A stretch of DNA of 64,000 nucleotides from Sophora flavescens. Taxonomy: Eukaryota > Streptophyta > Magnoliopsida > Fabales > Fabaceae. The position numbers and the translations under genes were made by a program. The DNA lies in the NCBI GenBank assembly GCA_030762895.1, contig CM061070.1, forward strand, positions 103,912,554-103,976,553, read 5' to 3'. The notes under the pieces are model-generated. The model saw only the letters and a list, made by a program, of their open reading frames with translations. It searched no databases and was not told the origin of the DNA. This document shows positions 13,671 through 26,800 of this stretch, piece after piece; the first letter of the stretch is position 1, and each line of letters starts with the position of its first letter.

Positions 13671-15393
13671 TAAAATCCCTAATTCACGTGCAATCTCCCT
13701 TCTTCCTCACTTCTGCGTTTTCCTTCTCTCTTCCTCCTCCAAGTCCCCCTGCCACCACCTCCTTGTCTCTGGCAACCACGCGCACAGCTCCGACCACCAC
13801 GCGTGTAATACCCTGCCTTTTTTATACGTTGTATTATCGGTAAAGATATATTTATTTATATTTTTATCTGAGACCTAGGAAATGATTATGAATAAAAAAT
13901 CATATTTATACTCTACCTAATGGTAGAGGGTTACAGTGAAATTTTGGGTTTAAAACTCGAGGCAAAACCTAGGTGCGTTTTTCTTGTGATATAACTATAC
14001 CGGCAGAGAACCCTAATTTGACTCGAAACTGAAAAATTGTAGATTTTTATATTATGTCCGTGAGGAAGTCTAGTTTCCAAAATTTTGCTAAAAAATAAGA
14101 TATTATACTTTATTAGGGCGAATTTTGGCAAAAAACGGACAGAAACCCTAATCGGGTAAAACGACGGAGCTGGAAATAGAACTGTAGATACCCGCCAAGA
14201 GATCGGGACAAAGAGTCATACATGGTGACAATTTCATAAATATCTAGATATTTAGTTATAAATATCTAGATATTTAAGGGTGAAAAGACCAAAATGGCCT
14301 TAAGTTCTTAAACAATTCCTTTTGTGTCCCAAGATATTTTTAGACCCCAAACTCCTCTCCAATTTCGTGCAGCCACATTCACTCAACCAAACCCATTTCA
14401 TTTTACTTTTATTTCATCACCTTCCTCTCAAACACCGTAATCGGGTAAACAACGGAACCGGATACGGATGTGCAGAGATACACCGGGAGATAGAACGGCG
14501 AGTCATCCATGATGACTCAAGGAATGAGTCATGTTGACGTATCTGGGCAAGTATACCCAGTCGTGCAAGTAATACGGTGGTGAGACCATTTATCATTCCC
14601 ACGAGGACTGTGACAAGTACTAGCACGTACCGAATCAATTACTATCTAAGCGGATATTTGGATTGAAGGGAGCTCGATAGTAAATACCAAGCCCAAATAA
14701 GATTTAAACCTAAAACAAACAAAATAAAGAGAAAAGTTCTTTGTGGGTTTTTGTCGAACACTTGGGAGGCAGTAAAAAGGATTCTTCAATTATAAGAATG
14801 ATGCTAGGATTAGGTTCACCAAACTTCATCCCCATGCAATGAAATGACTAATAAACAGTTTCTACTTTAATTATGACAATCAATCCACTAGACTACCCAA
14901 GTCCCGATTCCTTGGATGACAAGAGCCTAAATCCACTAATAGACCCTAATTCCTTAGGTGGCCTAGATTAATGAATTTGCATGATGATTAGGGATTACAC
15001 GATTGCTAATAAACCTAAATCCATTCCTAGATACAAGGTTTACTAGGTGGTTGATTTCAGTTCCGGTTCTAATACGAATTTTCTAATTGCATATCAAAAC
15101 ACTAATCAAGTCATGGGGGTGCTAGCCACAACAAGCATTAAGCATAGAAATCAATCACTCAATAAAGAAGTAAAAACTGTATTACAAGATCAAGTCAGAT
15201 ACATGAGAATTCAAAAATAACTACACCTAACCCCAACAATGGGGGTTTAGCTACTCATGATATATCATAGACAAAACCAAAGAAATAAAGATGAAAAAGA
15301 TAAGAGACTCCATAAAATCCTTGTGCAACTGCCCCTGGTTCAGAGAGTGTTTGAGGGTTTCCAAAAAACTGGTTCCTTCTGTTCTGCATGTGC

Positions 15394-15402
15394 CTTTTTA
15401 TA
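15394..15402 (-). promoter_or_regulatory. Predicted TATA box of the Athila-like LTR
   Basis: Minus strand reads TATAAAAAG followed by GCA. The same box is at 27780-27788 in the other LTR, about 15 bp from the nearest palindromic repeat unit on its upstream side in both copies. Position and sequence fit an LTR core promoter; no transcript evidence is available. Confidence 0.6.
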
Positions 15403-15416
15403 AATGAGGATTCGCG

Positions 15417-15739
15417 TCACGGCCGTGATGGCCATCACGGCCAGGCCGTGACGACGCTCGCCTTGGCGCGCTTTCAAAATATGTTTGTCACGGTAGTGAC
15501 ACTCGTCACCGCACTAGGCCGTGACCTCTTCTTTCTCCACCAATTGGTCGTCACGGTCGTGATGGGCATCACGGCTAGGTCGTGATGATTCTGCCTAGGA
15601 GGGTTCTCGACTCAATTATCCTGTCACGCAGTAGTGATAGGGATCACGGCCAGGCCGTGATGACTTCTAACTTTTGCCTTATTTCTTCTCAATTATTGCT
15701 CGATCACAGCCGTGATGGTCATCACGGCTAGGCCGTGAT
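15417..15739. repeat. Array of five CACGGCCGTGA palindrome units in U3
   Basis: Units lie at 15417-15451, 15488-15534, 15551-15586, 15623-15660 and 15703-15739. Each has a near-perfect palindrome (TCACGGCCGTGA), a spacer of 5-6 bp, then an inverted pair ATCACGGC..AGGCCGTGAT that can form a hairpin. Units are separated by about 20-45 bp of unrelated sequence. They are strongly GC-rich in AT-rich surroundings. They lie on the upstream side of the minus-strand TATA box. Confidence 0.85.
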
Positions 15740-15964
15740 GGACTCTGCTTGGGTCATTTTCTTCACTTTTCAAGCTCTGTCTTCATCCAAGCTCCATCAT
15801 GGCTAATCTTGAGCATTTTTCCTTAAATTCCTGCAAAACAACACCAAGAAACCGCCTCACCCGATCCAAGGTAAAAACTAATAAAAATCAAACTAATCAT
15901 GCCTAAACTATATGAAAATGCATGCAAAAATGTACAAGAAATATGATGCAAAATCACACTATCA

Positions 15965-15977
15965 AATCACCCCAAGC
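15965..15977 (-). other. Polypurine tract of the Athila-like element
   Basis: Minus strand GCTTGGGGTGATT directly abuts the 3' LTR. Just upstream is TTGAGGACAAGCAAT, a sequence commonly conserved before the polypurine tract in Athila/Tat elements. The same tract is at 49408-49420 in the non-autonomous relative. Confidence 0.75.
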
Positions 15978-17392
15978 TTATTCAATTGCTTGTCCTCAAG
16001 CAATCACCAAGGCCATAAGAGATAAATAATCAAAGCGTGGATAGTGAACCAAGAACCCGAATAAATAATTCAAGTAACAAGCATCTTAAATGATTCAGCA
16101 AGAGACAATCAGTTTCAAAGTCCAATTAGAGGCTTAGGTTCCTTAGACTCATATTCTCACCGATTAGGGCACTCTTTCTCACCTGAAGATCACCCCAAGC
16201 TTGTTCATTTTCTTGGCTCTCTTTCTCACCTCACTCCAGTGTTAGGGAAATAAGACAATTCGCTCCATTTTCCTCAAGGAATGAATTCTACCATAGGCTT
16301 GACTATCAACCAAATCTCTACTTTATTAATGAAAACAATTAAGAATCAAGAGGTCTTTCGCTTTGGTTATAACGTGGCCATGGGATTTATCGTTAGGTGA
16401 GGCAATCAAGAAAAGGACATTTCAAAAGGCTACACAAAACATTAAGCATTGCAAAACATGACACCTTCTAAAATACCTTTTTTGGGGTTTTGATCTATGT
16501 TTCTACCTTTCTTTCTTTTTTTCTTTTTTTTCTCACTTTTCTTTTTGTCATCCCCTTCTCTATTTATTTTTCTTTTTCTTTTGCTTGGAGAAGGGGAGAT
16601 TTTTCAACTCAAGAGAAAATAATTTTCTGATTCTTTCATCCCAAACTTTTTTTTTTCAACTACCTTTTTACCCTTTTTGTAATACTTTAGAAGGTATCCT
16701 ATCAAGCATCATTCATCCACATATTTCAAGGTACCAAGAAAAGTATTTCAGGCTCAAAATTGGGCAACTAAGGGGTAGCATTTAGTCATTCAAAGCTCAG
16801 AAGGCCGGAAAAATACCTATTGCCTCAATCATTTTCAAAAATGTTTTCAAAAATTTTTAAGCTTCAAAACGGTTTCAAGTCAAGTTCTAGAGAAATACAA
16901 TCCAAGAGGAATAACACTCTAACACAAAGAATGGGGTAGATTTAGCGAGTACCCCTTTATGGCTCAAAATCTCACATTTAGTAGTTCAAGTATCAATGAG
17001 AAACACAAATTTACGGAACCATATGCTAATTATCAACTATCAATGATCATCCCAAGAAAATTTTTTATTTGTAGTCTTATCACAAGAATAAAAAAATTGG
17101 GTTCAAAAGTTCACTATCTCAATTTATTTGGCACTTAGTTCTTACAATTGGATGCATCATATCTAAGCAAGGGCGATCTAATTGTGTGATCATGCAAACT
17201 ATGACTATATGAATGCAACATGCAAAATGCAAATGTAAAATACCCCTACCCCAAGCTTAAGAATTTACATTGTCCCCAATGTAAACAATCAAGTCGGAGA
17301 GAGGAGAAAAATTGGAACGACTTACTGAGGCGGTAGTGGGTGCTGGCTCACATTACAGTCAGAAACTTGTTGGGATTGCATGAAAATTTTGG

Positions 17393-17604
17393 GTCACGGC
17401 CGTGATGCTTATCACGGGCAGGCCGTGATGCATTCTGGTCCAGAGGGATAGCCTGTCACGGCCGTGACCTCCATCACGGCTAGGCCGTGATGCTCTCTGG
17501 TCTTCAGGGTCCTCCCATCACGCCCGTGATGGGGATCACTGCCTTTCTGATCCTCAATTCTGGCTCATCACGGTCGTGACCAGTGTCACGGCCTGGGCGT
17601 GATG
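17393..17604. repeat. Internal array of CACGGCCGTGA palindromes
   Basis: Four units (from 17393, 17454, 17516 and 17565) have the same palindrome-plus-hairpin design as the LTR array. They sit in the untranslated stretch between integrase and the polypurine tract. The third unit is missing its second half. The counterpart in the non-autonomous element is at 50837-51060. Confidence 0.85.
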
Positions 17605-17818
17605 GTTGCTGACCTTGTTGTCTCTGCCCTTTTTGCTTCTTCTTCCTCCTTACCCTAAAAACACTTAACCAAACTATTAATTTATGATCTTTTTCCTCTT
17701 GATCTTCTCAAATTATTCAAGAGGGAAAAATCAAAAACAAAAGGAAAATGAAAAGAGAACTTGGGTTGCCTCCCAATAAGCGCTTCTTTAACGTCACTAG
17801 CTTGACGGGTAGATGACC

Positions 17819-20800
17819 TCAAAGGTCATGAAGGCGCACAGCTGAGATCAGTCTCTCGATGTCACCACCCAAGTAGGCCTTGAGTCTTTGGCCATTGACT
17901 TTGAAGGTCCTTTTTGAAGTAGGATCCTCCACTTCCACAGCTCCATCAGGTGAGATTTCTTTGACAATGAACGGTCCCAACCATTTGGACTTCAACTTGC
18001 CCGGAAACAATCTCAGCCGGGAATTGAATAATAAAACTTGTTGTCCCGGCTGAAATGTTTTCATGACGATCTTATTGTCATGGTATGTCTTGACTTTCTA
18101 CTTGTAAATGGATGCATTCTCATATACATTAAGGCGCATCTCTTCTAACTCATGCAGCTGATTCACTCTTTTCTCACCCGCTAGAGTGGCATCAAAATTC
18201 AAGAACTTCAATACCCGAAAAGCTCGATGCTCCAACTCTACGGGTAGATGACATACCTTCCCATAGACCATCTGAAACGGAGATAACCCCACAAGTTTTC
18301 AGTGCAGTCCGATAAGCCCACAAGGCATCGTCAAGCTTCCTTGCCCAATCTCTTCTTGAAACGGCCACAGTCTTTTCCAGAATTTTCTTAATCTCCCGGT
18401 TGGAGACCTCCGCTTGCCCGTTTGTTTGCGGATGATATGGGGATGCCACCTTATGCCTCACATCATACTTGTTCAACACAATTCTCAGTTGTGAGTTGCA
18501 AAAGTGAGATCCCCCATCACTTATAAGGACCCTTGGGACACCGAACCGGGCAAAGATGTTCTTCTTGATGAATTTAATCATTGTTTGGGCATCATTCCTC
18601 TGTGTTGCAATGGCCTCCACCCATTTGGAAACATAGTCCACCGCCACCAAGATATATTGATTGGAGAATAAAGGTGGAAATGGGCCCATAAAGTCTATGC
18701 CCCAGCAATCAAATACCTCAACCTCCAATATGTTCTGTAGTGGCATCTTATCCCTTTTTGAAATGTTCTCGGTCCTTTGGCACTTGTCACAACTCTTCAC
18801 ATGATTGAAAGAGTCCTTGAAGATTGAGGGCCAAAAGAGCCCAGATTGGAGGACCTTTGCGGCAGTCCTATCCCTATTGTAATGTCCATCATATGGAGAG
18901 TTATGGCAGTGCCACAAAATTTTCCTTGCTTCCTCTTGACTGACACACCTTCTCCATAAGCCATCCGGTCCAACCTTGAACAGAAATGGGTCATCCCACA
19001 TAAAATGGTTGGCATCCCGGAAGAATTTCTTCTTTTGTTGCCAAGTGAGGTGATCTGGAACAATATTGGCTGCCTTGAAATTTGCCATGTCGGCAAACCA
19101 TGGTCTTTCATGCACCAGCAGTAAAGCTTCATAAGAGAACTCATCCCGAATGTCATTCTCTTTTGCAGCCACCTCTTCATTCACCAACCGGGACAAGTGG
19201 TCAGTCACCACATTCTCGCTGCCCTTTTTGTCTTTGATAACTAAGTCAAATTCCTGCAACAATAGAATCCACCTTATGAGTCTTGGTTTAGAATCTAACT
19301 TAGTTAACAAATATTTAATTGCAGCATGATCAGTAAAAACAGTGACTTGTGACCCTATTAAGTAGGAACGAAATTTTTCCAGTGCAAACACTATGGCCAG
19401 CAACTCTTTTTCAGTTGTTGCATAATTTACCTGGTTCTCATTGAGAACCTTGCTAGCATAGTGAATGGCATGGAAAAATTTGTCCCTCCGCTGTCCCAAA
19501 ACTGCCCCAACTGCATAGACACTGGCATCACACATTAATTCAAATGGTGACTCCCAGTTGGGTGCAACAAGAATGGGAGAAGTAATCAACTTGTCTTTCA
19601 AAATCTGAAAGAGGTAAGACAAGCAGTATCAAACACAAATGGAGTGTCCTTGTTCAAAAGGCTACACAACGGCTTGGCTATCTTCGAAAAGTCTTTGATG
19701 AACCGCCGGTAAAAGCCTGCATGCCCAAGGAAACTCCTCACACCCTTGACATTCACTGGTGGAGGTAGTTTCTCAATCACATCAATCTTGGATTTGTCCA
19801 CTTCGATCCCCTTAGCTGAAATTTTGTGCCCAAGCACAATGCCTTCCTGCACCATAAAATGACACTTCTCCCAATTTAAGACTAAATTGGTGTCCATGCA
19901 CCTCTTTAACACAGCAGCAAGGTTAGACAAACAGTTATCATAAGAGGAACCGAAAACAGAAAAATCATCCATGAAAACCTCAATGTACTTTTCTACCATA
20001 TCAGAGAAAATGGAAAGCATGCACCTTTGAAATGTCGCAGGCGCATTACAAAGACCGAAAGGCATCTTCCGATAGGCAAAAATTCCAAACGGGCATGTGA
20101 AAGCAGTTTTCTCTTGGTCTTCCGGGTTAACCGCAATTTGGTTATAACCCAAATAACCATCCAAGAAACAATAGTAAGCTTGCTCGGCCAACCTCTCCAA
20201 CATCTGGTCCATGAATGTAAGTGGGAAGTGATCCTTCCTAATAGCTTGATTAAGCTTCCGGTAATCTATAGACATTCGCCAACCGGTGACCGTTCTAGTT
20301 GGGATCAACTCATTCTTCTCGTTGTGCACGACGGTCATGCCACCTTCCTTTGGAACCACTTGTACCGGACTCACCCAAGCACTATCGGAAATCGGATAGA
20401 TCATTCCAGCTTCAAGGAGTTTCAGCACCTCCTTCTTCACTACTTCTTTCATTGTAGGATTGAGCCTCCTCTGCGGCTGGATCACCGGTTTAAATTCAGC
20501 CTCCATCATGATCTTGTGCATACAAAACATGGGGCTAATACCTTTCAAATCTGAGATGGACCATCCAATAGCTGTCTTATGCTCTCGAAGCACCCTTACA
20601 AGTTTCTCCTCTTCCAATTTGGACAATACATTGCTCAATATGATAGGGTCTTCATCATTCTCACCAAGAAAGACATACTTCAGGTGGGGAGGTAGAGGCT
20701 TAAGCTCTAACTCGAGTTTCTCTTGGACTTCATCCTTTTTGAGCTCTTCCTTCTTAGTGTTGACAGCAAGTTGCTTGGGTTGAGCTTCCAGATCACACAA

Positions 20801-21391
20801 ACAGTCTTCTATTTCCTTTTCCTCTTCCTCATCAATATTTTCAATAGAATTCACAATTACCTTCTCAAGAGTAGAGGGATGGTGCTGCCGTGCAAAGGCT
20901 TCTTTAGCCACCATTTCCACAAGGTCCATGCGAAAACAATTCTCTTCTTCACTCGGGCGATGCATAGCTTTAAATACATTAAAAGTGACCTCTTCATCTT
21001 GCACTTTGAGTCGAAGTTGGCCCTTTTGTACATCTATCAAAACACGACCAGTTGCTAGAAAAGGTCTCCCCAATATAAGTGGAACTTCTGCATCCTCCTC
21101 CATGTCTAGTATCATAAAATCCACTGGGAAGATAAACTTGTCCACTTTCACCAAAACATCTTCCAGAATACCATAAGGACGCTTGATTGATCTGTCTGCT
21201 AGTTGCAATGCCATCCTTGTTGGTTTCACCTCGCCACCTCCAAGCTTGTTCAAAATTGAAAGCGGCATCAAATTGATACTCACTCCCAAGTCACACAAGG
21301 CCTTCCCAATAGCAACACTCCCAATAGTGCAACGGATTGTAAAACTACCAAGATCTTTAAGCTTTGGAGGTAGTCCTTTGAAGTATCGCAC
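17819..21391 (-). pseudogene. Athila-like pol: protease, RT, RNase H, integrase (disrupted)
   Basis: Minus strand, in order: protease (CDLGVSINL, 21300s); reverse transcriptase with WRMSIDYRKLNQ, CFLDGYLGYNQ and active site FMDD (about 19960-19970); RNase H (MCDASVYAVGAVLG, TTEKELLAIVFALEKF, FTDHAAIKYL); integrase zinc finger (H..H..CDKCQ) and DDE core (WGIDFMGP, ISDGGSHF, NGQAEVSNREIK). The C-terminal part ends at 17819. Frameshifts occur near 21385 (into protease), 19610 (RT to RNase H) and 18290 (late integrase), with an in-frame TAG at about 18095. Core catalytic motifs are preserved, so decay is by stops and indels rather than active-site loss. The order RT-RNase H-integrase and the motifs place it in Ty3/gypsy, Athila lineage. 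Confidence 0.92.
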
Positions 21392-23273
21392 TACACTCTT
21401 CTGTCAAGGCAACAGTCTCACCTTCTTTGAACTTTCTTTTCTTCGTGAGCAACTCCTTCATGAACTTTGCATAGGTGGGCATCTGCTCTAGTGCTTCAAC
21501 AAAGGGTATGTTAATCTGTAACCTCTTGAAGATGTCAAGAAACTTGGCACACTGTTCTTCCTTCTCCTTTTTCTTGCTCAAGTGAGGATACGACAATTTC
21601 ACATAAGAGGGGATCTCTTAAGGCTTGTCTCCATCTTTCAAAATTTGACTTTTAGTCCTCCTCAAAATTGAATTCTCATCCACTAGCTTCTCCCTCTTGT
21701 CTTTTTCACTTTCTTTTTCCTCCTCCTCTACTACAACCTCTTTGCCTTTTTCTTTATTCAAATCAGATTTTTCAGCAATCACCTCTGTTTTTTCATTAAC
21801 TCTCTGATTTTTCACCAAAGGCTCGCCACTATCTTCCTCAAGGCTTTTACCACTCCTCAAAACAATAGCCTTACAATGCTCCTTAGGATTAGTTTGAGTA
21901 TTACCTGAAAAACTGCTGCTAGATTGCTCCGCTAGTTGCTTTGCAATCTGTCCAACTTGAACCTCCAAGTTCTTTATAGAAGCATCGGTGTTTTTCTGGT
22001 TTGACATGGACATTTGCATGAACTGATTGAGGGTGTTCTCCAAGATAAAAGTCTGGTCTTGAGGCGGTTGTGTAGGAAGGGGCTTGCTTGCTTGTCCGGC
22101 ATCTTGTTTCCAACCAAAACTCGATTGATTCCTCCACCCTTGGTTGTAATTGTTGGAGTATTGGTTGTTACCTTGCAGCCCATAGTTCCCCATATAATTA
22201 GATTCCTCATGGGAACTAGGTGGCGCCTTACAATTTCCATTATCATGATCTCCTCCACAGAAATTACATCTCATTACCTGTTGAGGTGGCATGGTTGTCC
22301 CTTGAACAGTTTGGAGTTGTTGTGGGAGTTGCGCTAGTTGCTTGGTAATGGACTCCAGTTGTTGTGTCATGAGCTTATTCTGAGCCAACAATGCAGTTTG
22401 TGAATCTCACTCCAACACTCCCCTTCTTGATGTGGGACCCCGATCATGATGCATCAAATAGTCATTAGATGCCATAGCCTCTATCAAAATCAGTGCTTCC
22501 TCTGCTGTCTTTGTGTTCATGGATCCTCCCAGTGAGGCATCCAACATATACCTGATTGAAGGCCTCAGTCCATTGCAGAATGTTTGCATCCGAGTAAGAT
22601 CATCAAACCCATGATTTGGACATCTTTGGAGTAAGCCTTTGAACCTGTCCCATGTGTCATGAAGAGTCTCACCTTCTTGTTGGGCAAAGCTTATAATATC
22701 ACCCCTTGTCTTCACAAATCTTGAGGTGGGGAAGAATCTTGCCAGAAATTTTGCCTCTAGGTCATCCCATGTAGTGAAGCTCCCCCTTGGGTGAGATTGG
22801 AGCCAAGACTTGGCTCTATCTCTCAGAGAGAAAGGGAACAACCTTAGGCGAATTGCATCATCGGAGGCACCATTTATCTTCACCGTATCACACAACTCCA
22901 GGAAGTTGGACACATGACTATTAGGATCTTCTTTCTCCAACCCGGCAAATTGATTCCGTGAAACCATATTGATGAGAGCTGACTTGATTTCAAAATTGTT
23001 GCAGTTCACTGGAGGCCTCACTATGCTAGTGACATGTCGATTGACATTTGTATTGGCATAGTCACCAAGTGTCCTCCGTGGTGGAGCACCTTCACCATTG
23101 TCTGCCATTCTGAGTCTTTCTTGATGCACTTGAGAGGTGGAAGTCTCTTGTTGTTCTAACAGTTTCTGCTCTCTTGCTTGCCTCCGATTTCCCCTAGTTG
23201 TTCTTTCTATTTCAGGATCGTAGAGGAGTTGGTCAGTCGGGGTAGTACCTCGCATGCACAAACAGTCTAGCAA
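21357..23273 (-). pseudogene. Athila-like gag with CCHC knuckle (two in-frame stops)
   Basis: 23273-22407 encodes the capsid region (RRTLGDYANTNVNRHV, SLRDRAKSWLQS, FPTSRFVKTRGDI). After an in-frame TGA at 22407-22409 the same frame continues 22404-21618. That part has a zinc knuckle CNFCGGDHDNGNC (C-x2-C-x3-H-x4-C, spacing as in related Athila gags) and a charged tail. A TAA at 21618-21620 follows, then the same frame runs to 21357. The gag structural protein would coat the element RNA. The stops alone would end translation, so the copy is defective unless read through. Confidence 0.9.
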
Positions 23274-23429
23274 ACAAGAGTGTTAGCAGTAAATGTCAGT
23301 ACACAACAGCAAACACGCCAGAAAAATGACAGCAAACCAAAACACAAAAATGACAGCAAATAGATTATAATAGAAAAAAAAATTGCTTAAATTAGTAACC
23401 GAAATGGGTATGCTAATATTGAAACACAG

Positions 23430-23447
23430 TCCCCGGCAACGGCGCCA
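23430..23447 (-). other. Primer-binding site, tRNA-Asp type
   Basis: Minus strand TGGCGCCGTTGCCGGGGA, complementary to the 3' end of plant tRNA-Asp, which is the usual primer of Athila-type elements. It lies 7 bp inside the 5' LTR boundary at 23455. Recognition of the tRNA is from established knowledge. Confidence 0.9.
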
Positions 23448-23809
23448 AAAAACTTGTTGACGGATCTGAGCAAGTATACCCAGTCGTGCAAGTAATACGG
23501 TGGTGAGACCGTTTATCATTCCCACGAGGACTGTCACAAGTACTAGCACGTACCGAATCAATTACTATCTAAGCGGATATTTGGATTGAAGGGAGATCGA
23601 TAGTAAATACCAAGCCCAAATAAGATTTAAACCTAAAACAACCAAAATAAAGAGAAAAGTTCTTTGTGGGTTTTTGTCGAACACTTGGGAGGCGGTAAAA
23701 AGGATTCTTCAATTATAAGAATGATGCTGGGATTAGGTTCACCAAACTTCATCCCCATGCAATGAAATGACTAATAAACAGTTTCTACTTCAATTATGAC
23801 AATCAATCC

Positions 23810-26800
23810 TGAGACACCCCTTTGTGCCCCATTGTATTATTACATTAAAACCTTAATATTTATTTACTTAATCGCGCTCTTACTGTTGAAAATACGTAAA
23901 AATTAAAACTTAAATAATAATCATATAACTTCTACAAATACAAAACACACCAAAACTATATTACATAAATACACACATAATTATTATTTATTTTACACAA
24001 CACGGTTTAGGGTATCCTCTCAGTAGGATCCCACACCGGTACTTATTTATACAAACATGCTTATAACTAATCGAAAGCAAGAAACGTCTTATATGACTCA
24101 CTTGGCCCTAAACTTACTACGCTACATTATCGGGATCAGTAGATGGTTCTTCAGCGTCGACTTCATACTGAACATCGTTCAACTCTTCAACAATCTCCGT
24201 CTCGTATAGGGTTCCATCCATCTCCTCAAAGCAACATATTCCTTCTTCTGGTCTTCTAACGTAACAAAGTAGACATACACAAAAATACAGAAATAGGGAG
24301 ATAAGAAACAGTTCTATCATCATAAGTGGAAAAGATTCATAGCATATAATACAATAATAGTCACAAACATGCATCATGCAAAATCAACAATCATCCTCAA
24401 TTCAATAAATCATCCTCTACCCTTCAACTCATGCAACTAGACCTTTATGCCTTGACGTGGCCACTACTACTCCTGTCACACATCCCTCGTTAGGGATGCC
24501 GATCGATCGCCCAAGTGACACGTTCCCCACGCCGGTGCACATTCTTATCCATGGTAAGAATGCTCATGCAAAGCAATGACACTATAGCTGCAGAATCGTA
24601 TCGTCGGTGCACACCCTGATTCTCTCTCTCACTCTGTCAAGGGTGCTCATGCAAAGCAATGACACTATAGCTGCACAACTTAAATTCTAATTTGGAACGG
24701 TCTACAAGAACTTCGGACCTCGTGTATCTCAAATACACGGTTATGAACAACAATGCAACACATGATTCTCACTGACTTTTATCAATAACAACCTAGTACC
24801 TCAAGCTTTTCCTCATATCCTCCACTTACATTCTATATCACATCACTTTTATAAAATAATAGCAAGGCACATCTAATTCATATTCAAAACTCTCACCCAA
24901 ACAATCATCTCCCGAACAACATATATCCTTCCTTAAAATCAACTAAGCAATTTATCAAACCAGGCAGATCATGCATAACACAATATCAACAAAATATTCA
25001 AATATCATAAAATATCGCATATAGCAAATTATCACAACCAACATATCACAATCAACTCAAATAAGTAATAAATAAAGCCAAACATCCTCAATATCATAAA
25101 ATCAACCTTAATGTCGATAAACCTACAATCCCCGAATCACCATTTTTTTTTACGGAAAAGGTTTTCAATGTGATTTTGGTCTTGTCGGTTACTCAACTAC
25201 TAGTAGGGTTTAGGTCGCCCTACACAATTATTATATAATATGCTACTTATCGATTTCCGACGGTAGAATGATTCTTTCCCCCACCTGAGTTAGCACCGGA
25301 AACACGTACACGACGATCTTCGTTATCCCGCCACGAGTTAACACAACCACCTTCATTCAAACAACATAACTATAATAAATCAACTAACAACCATCTATGA
25401 CACTTTAGGGCTAGGTTAGGCCCAAGACTTAGAAAATAGGTTTAGGGTTATCTTCTTAATGCTATCTTTTGGATCCTAGTTACTAGAGTCTTAACTAACA
25501 TAGATTACTTATTACAAGACTAAAATTTGAAACAAAATCCTCTAACCTTTAGGGTTAGGGTTTCGGCCCATATTAGGAAAATAGGCTAGGAAATTTAGTT
25601 GGATTCAATCTCTTGGATAATGAAAGTGGAAGACATCACAAGATCATAGAAATTGGTTTCACATTAAAAGGATTTTTCTACACTTTTCTAGAATTATTTG
25701 AAGTTCTAGATCTAGGAATGGAAAAATATGATTCATGGCATAAACATGATAAATACATGAATATGAAAGCTTATATGATCAAGGAGATAAGCTTTTACCT
25801 CTTGAAGATTGAAGAAATGAAGAAAATGATCAACCTTCACTATGTTGAAAACTGGACAGCTTGAGGGTGTGATGGTATTGTGAGTGTATCTCACAATATA
25901 CTCATCCAAAAATTACGATCTTTGGCTTGATAGAAAGATAAGAAGAAATGGAACAACTTTGGTGTTTAAGGTTTCATTTGGTTCGGATCATAACAGGGGT
26001 GAAAAGGGACTTCTTTCTGCTGTTTCGTGGGTTGCTGAGAATTCTGGGTAGTTTCTGTATTTTGAGCCTTTCTCCCCAATCCACTTATCCGTTTTTGATG
26101 ATCTTTAGCTTGTTGGAAAGAAGAGAGAAAGAGGAACAACTTTTATGTTGAGTGTTTTCCGAGTTTCAGAAAGGAAGAGGGTCATATGTTTGGTGGGAAT
26201 TCGGTGTTCTTAGGGTTTTGTAACTTAGTTGGTGGGGAAGATGAAGAGAATGAAGAAGATGAGTGAAATGGTGAGGGAGGACACGGTTTGGGGTATTTAT
26301 AGGAGTAATCTTATGCCTTGTTTGGTTAAAAGGAATTGGTTTAATGGGTTTTATGATTATTAAATTAATATAAGCTTAACTAAGGTTATAATTAACTTAA
26401 CTAAGGTTATAATTAACTTAACTAAGGTTATTTTGGCTAACCATGGTTAATAATATGTGGCTCACATTTGATGGAGGTGTGGCTGATTTTGGGCCACACA
26501 AAATGACTCACCAATGAGTCATCGATCTTATCCATAGCGGTTCCGGAAATTAACATCGTGACTCAAGTCGTTTACCCGATTTCAGTTTTTGAGAGGAAAA
26601 TAATGAAACAAAAGCAAAATGAAATAGGTAATATTTATTGGAGGTGGATGCACGAAATTGGAGAGATGTGGGAGGTTTTCAACCACGTAAAATGAGTGGT
26701 TAAGAGTGCGTAGATGCGTCTTGTTAATACCCGCGAAAGCTTGGGGGTATTTTGGTCTTTTTACCTAAATGTCATGATTACTTGCATTTAATGCTCATAA

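Larger units (their letters stand above)
14532..15964 (-). repeat. 3' LTR of the Athila-like element (1,433 bp)
   Basis: It runs from TGTTGACGTATCTGGGCAAG to CACACTATCA, next to the polypurine tract at 15965. The same sequence, interrupted, forms the 5' LTR at 23455-28325. A TATA box (15394-15402) and an array of GC-rich palindromes (15417-15739) sit in the U3 part. Confidence 0.93.

Noticed and set aside
15388..15585. Open frame rich in RHGRDGHHGQ-like residues
   Set aside because: It is the translation of the palindrome array in the LTR; frames over other array copies differ and none is conserved as protein.
15417..15739. CRISPR-like array (repeats with unique spacers)
   Set aside because: Spacer lengths vary, units are imperfect, the host is a plant, and the array is inside an LTR with no cas genes.
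20027..20554. Plus-strand frames opposite the pol region (also near 20460, 20723 and 21183)
   Set aside because: They are antisense shadows of a clear minus-strand reverse transcriptase and protease.
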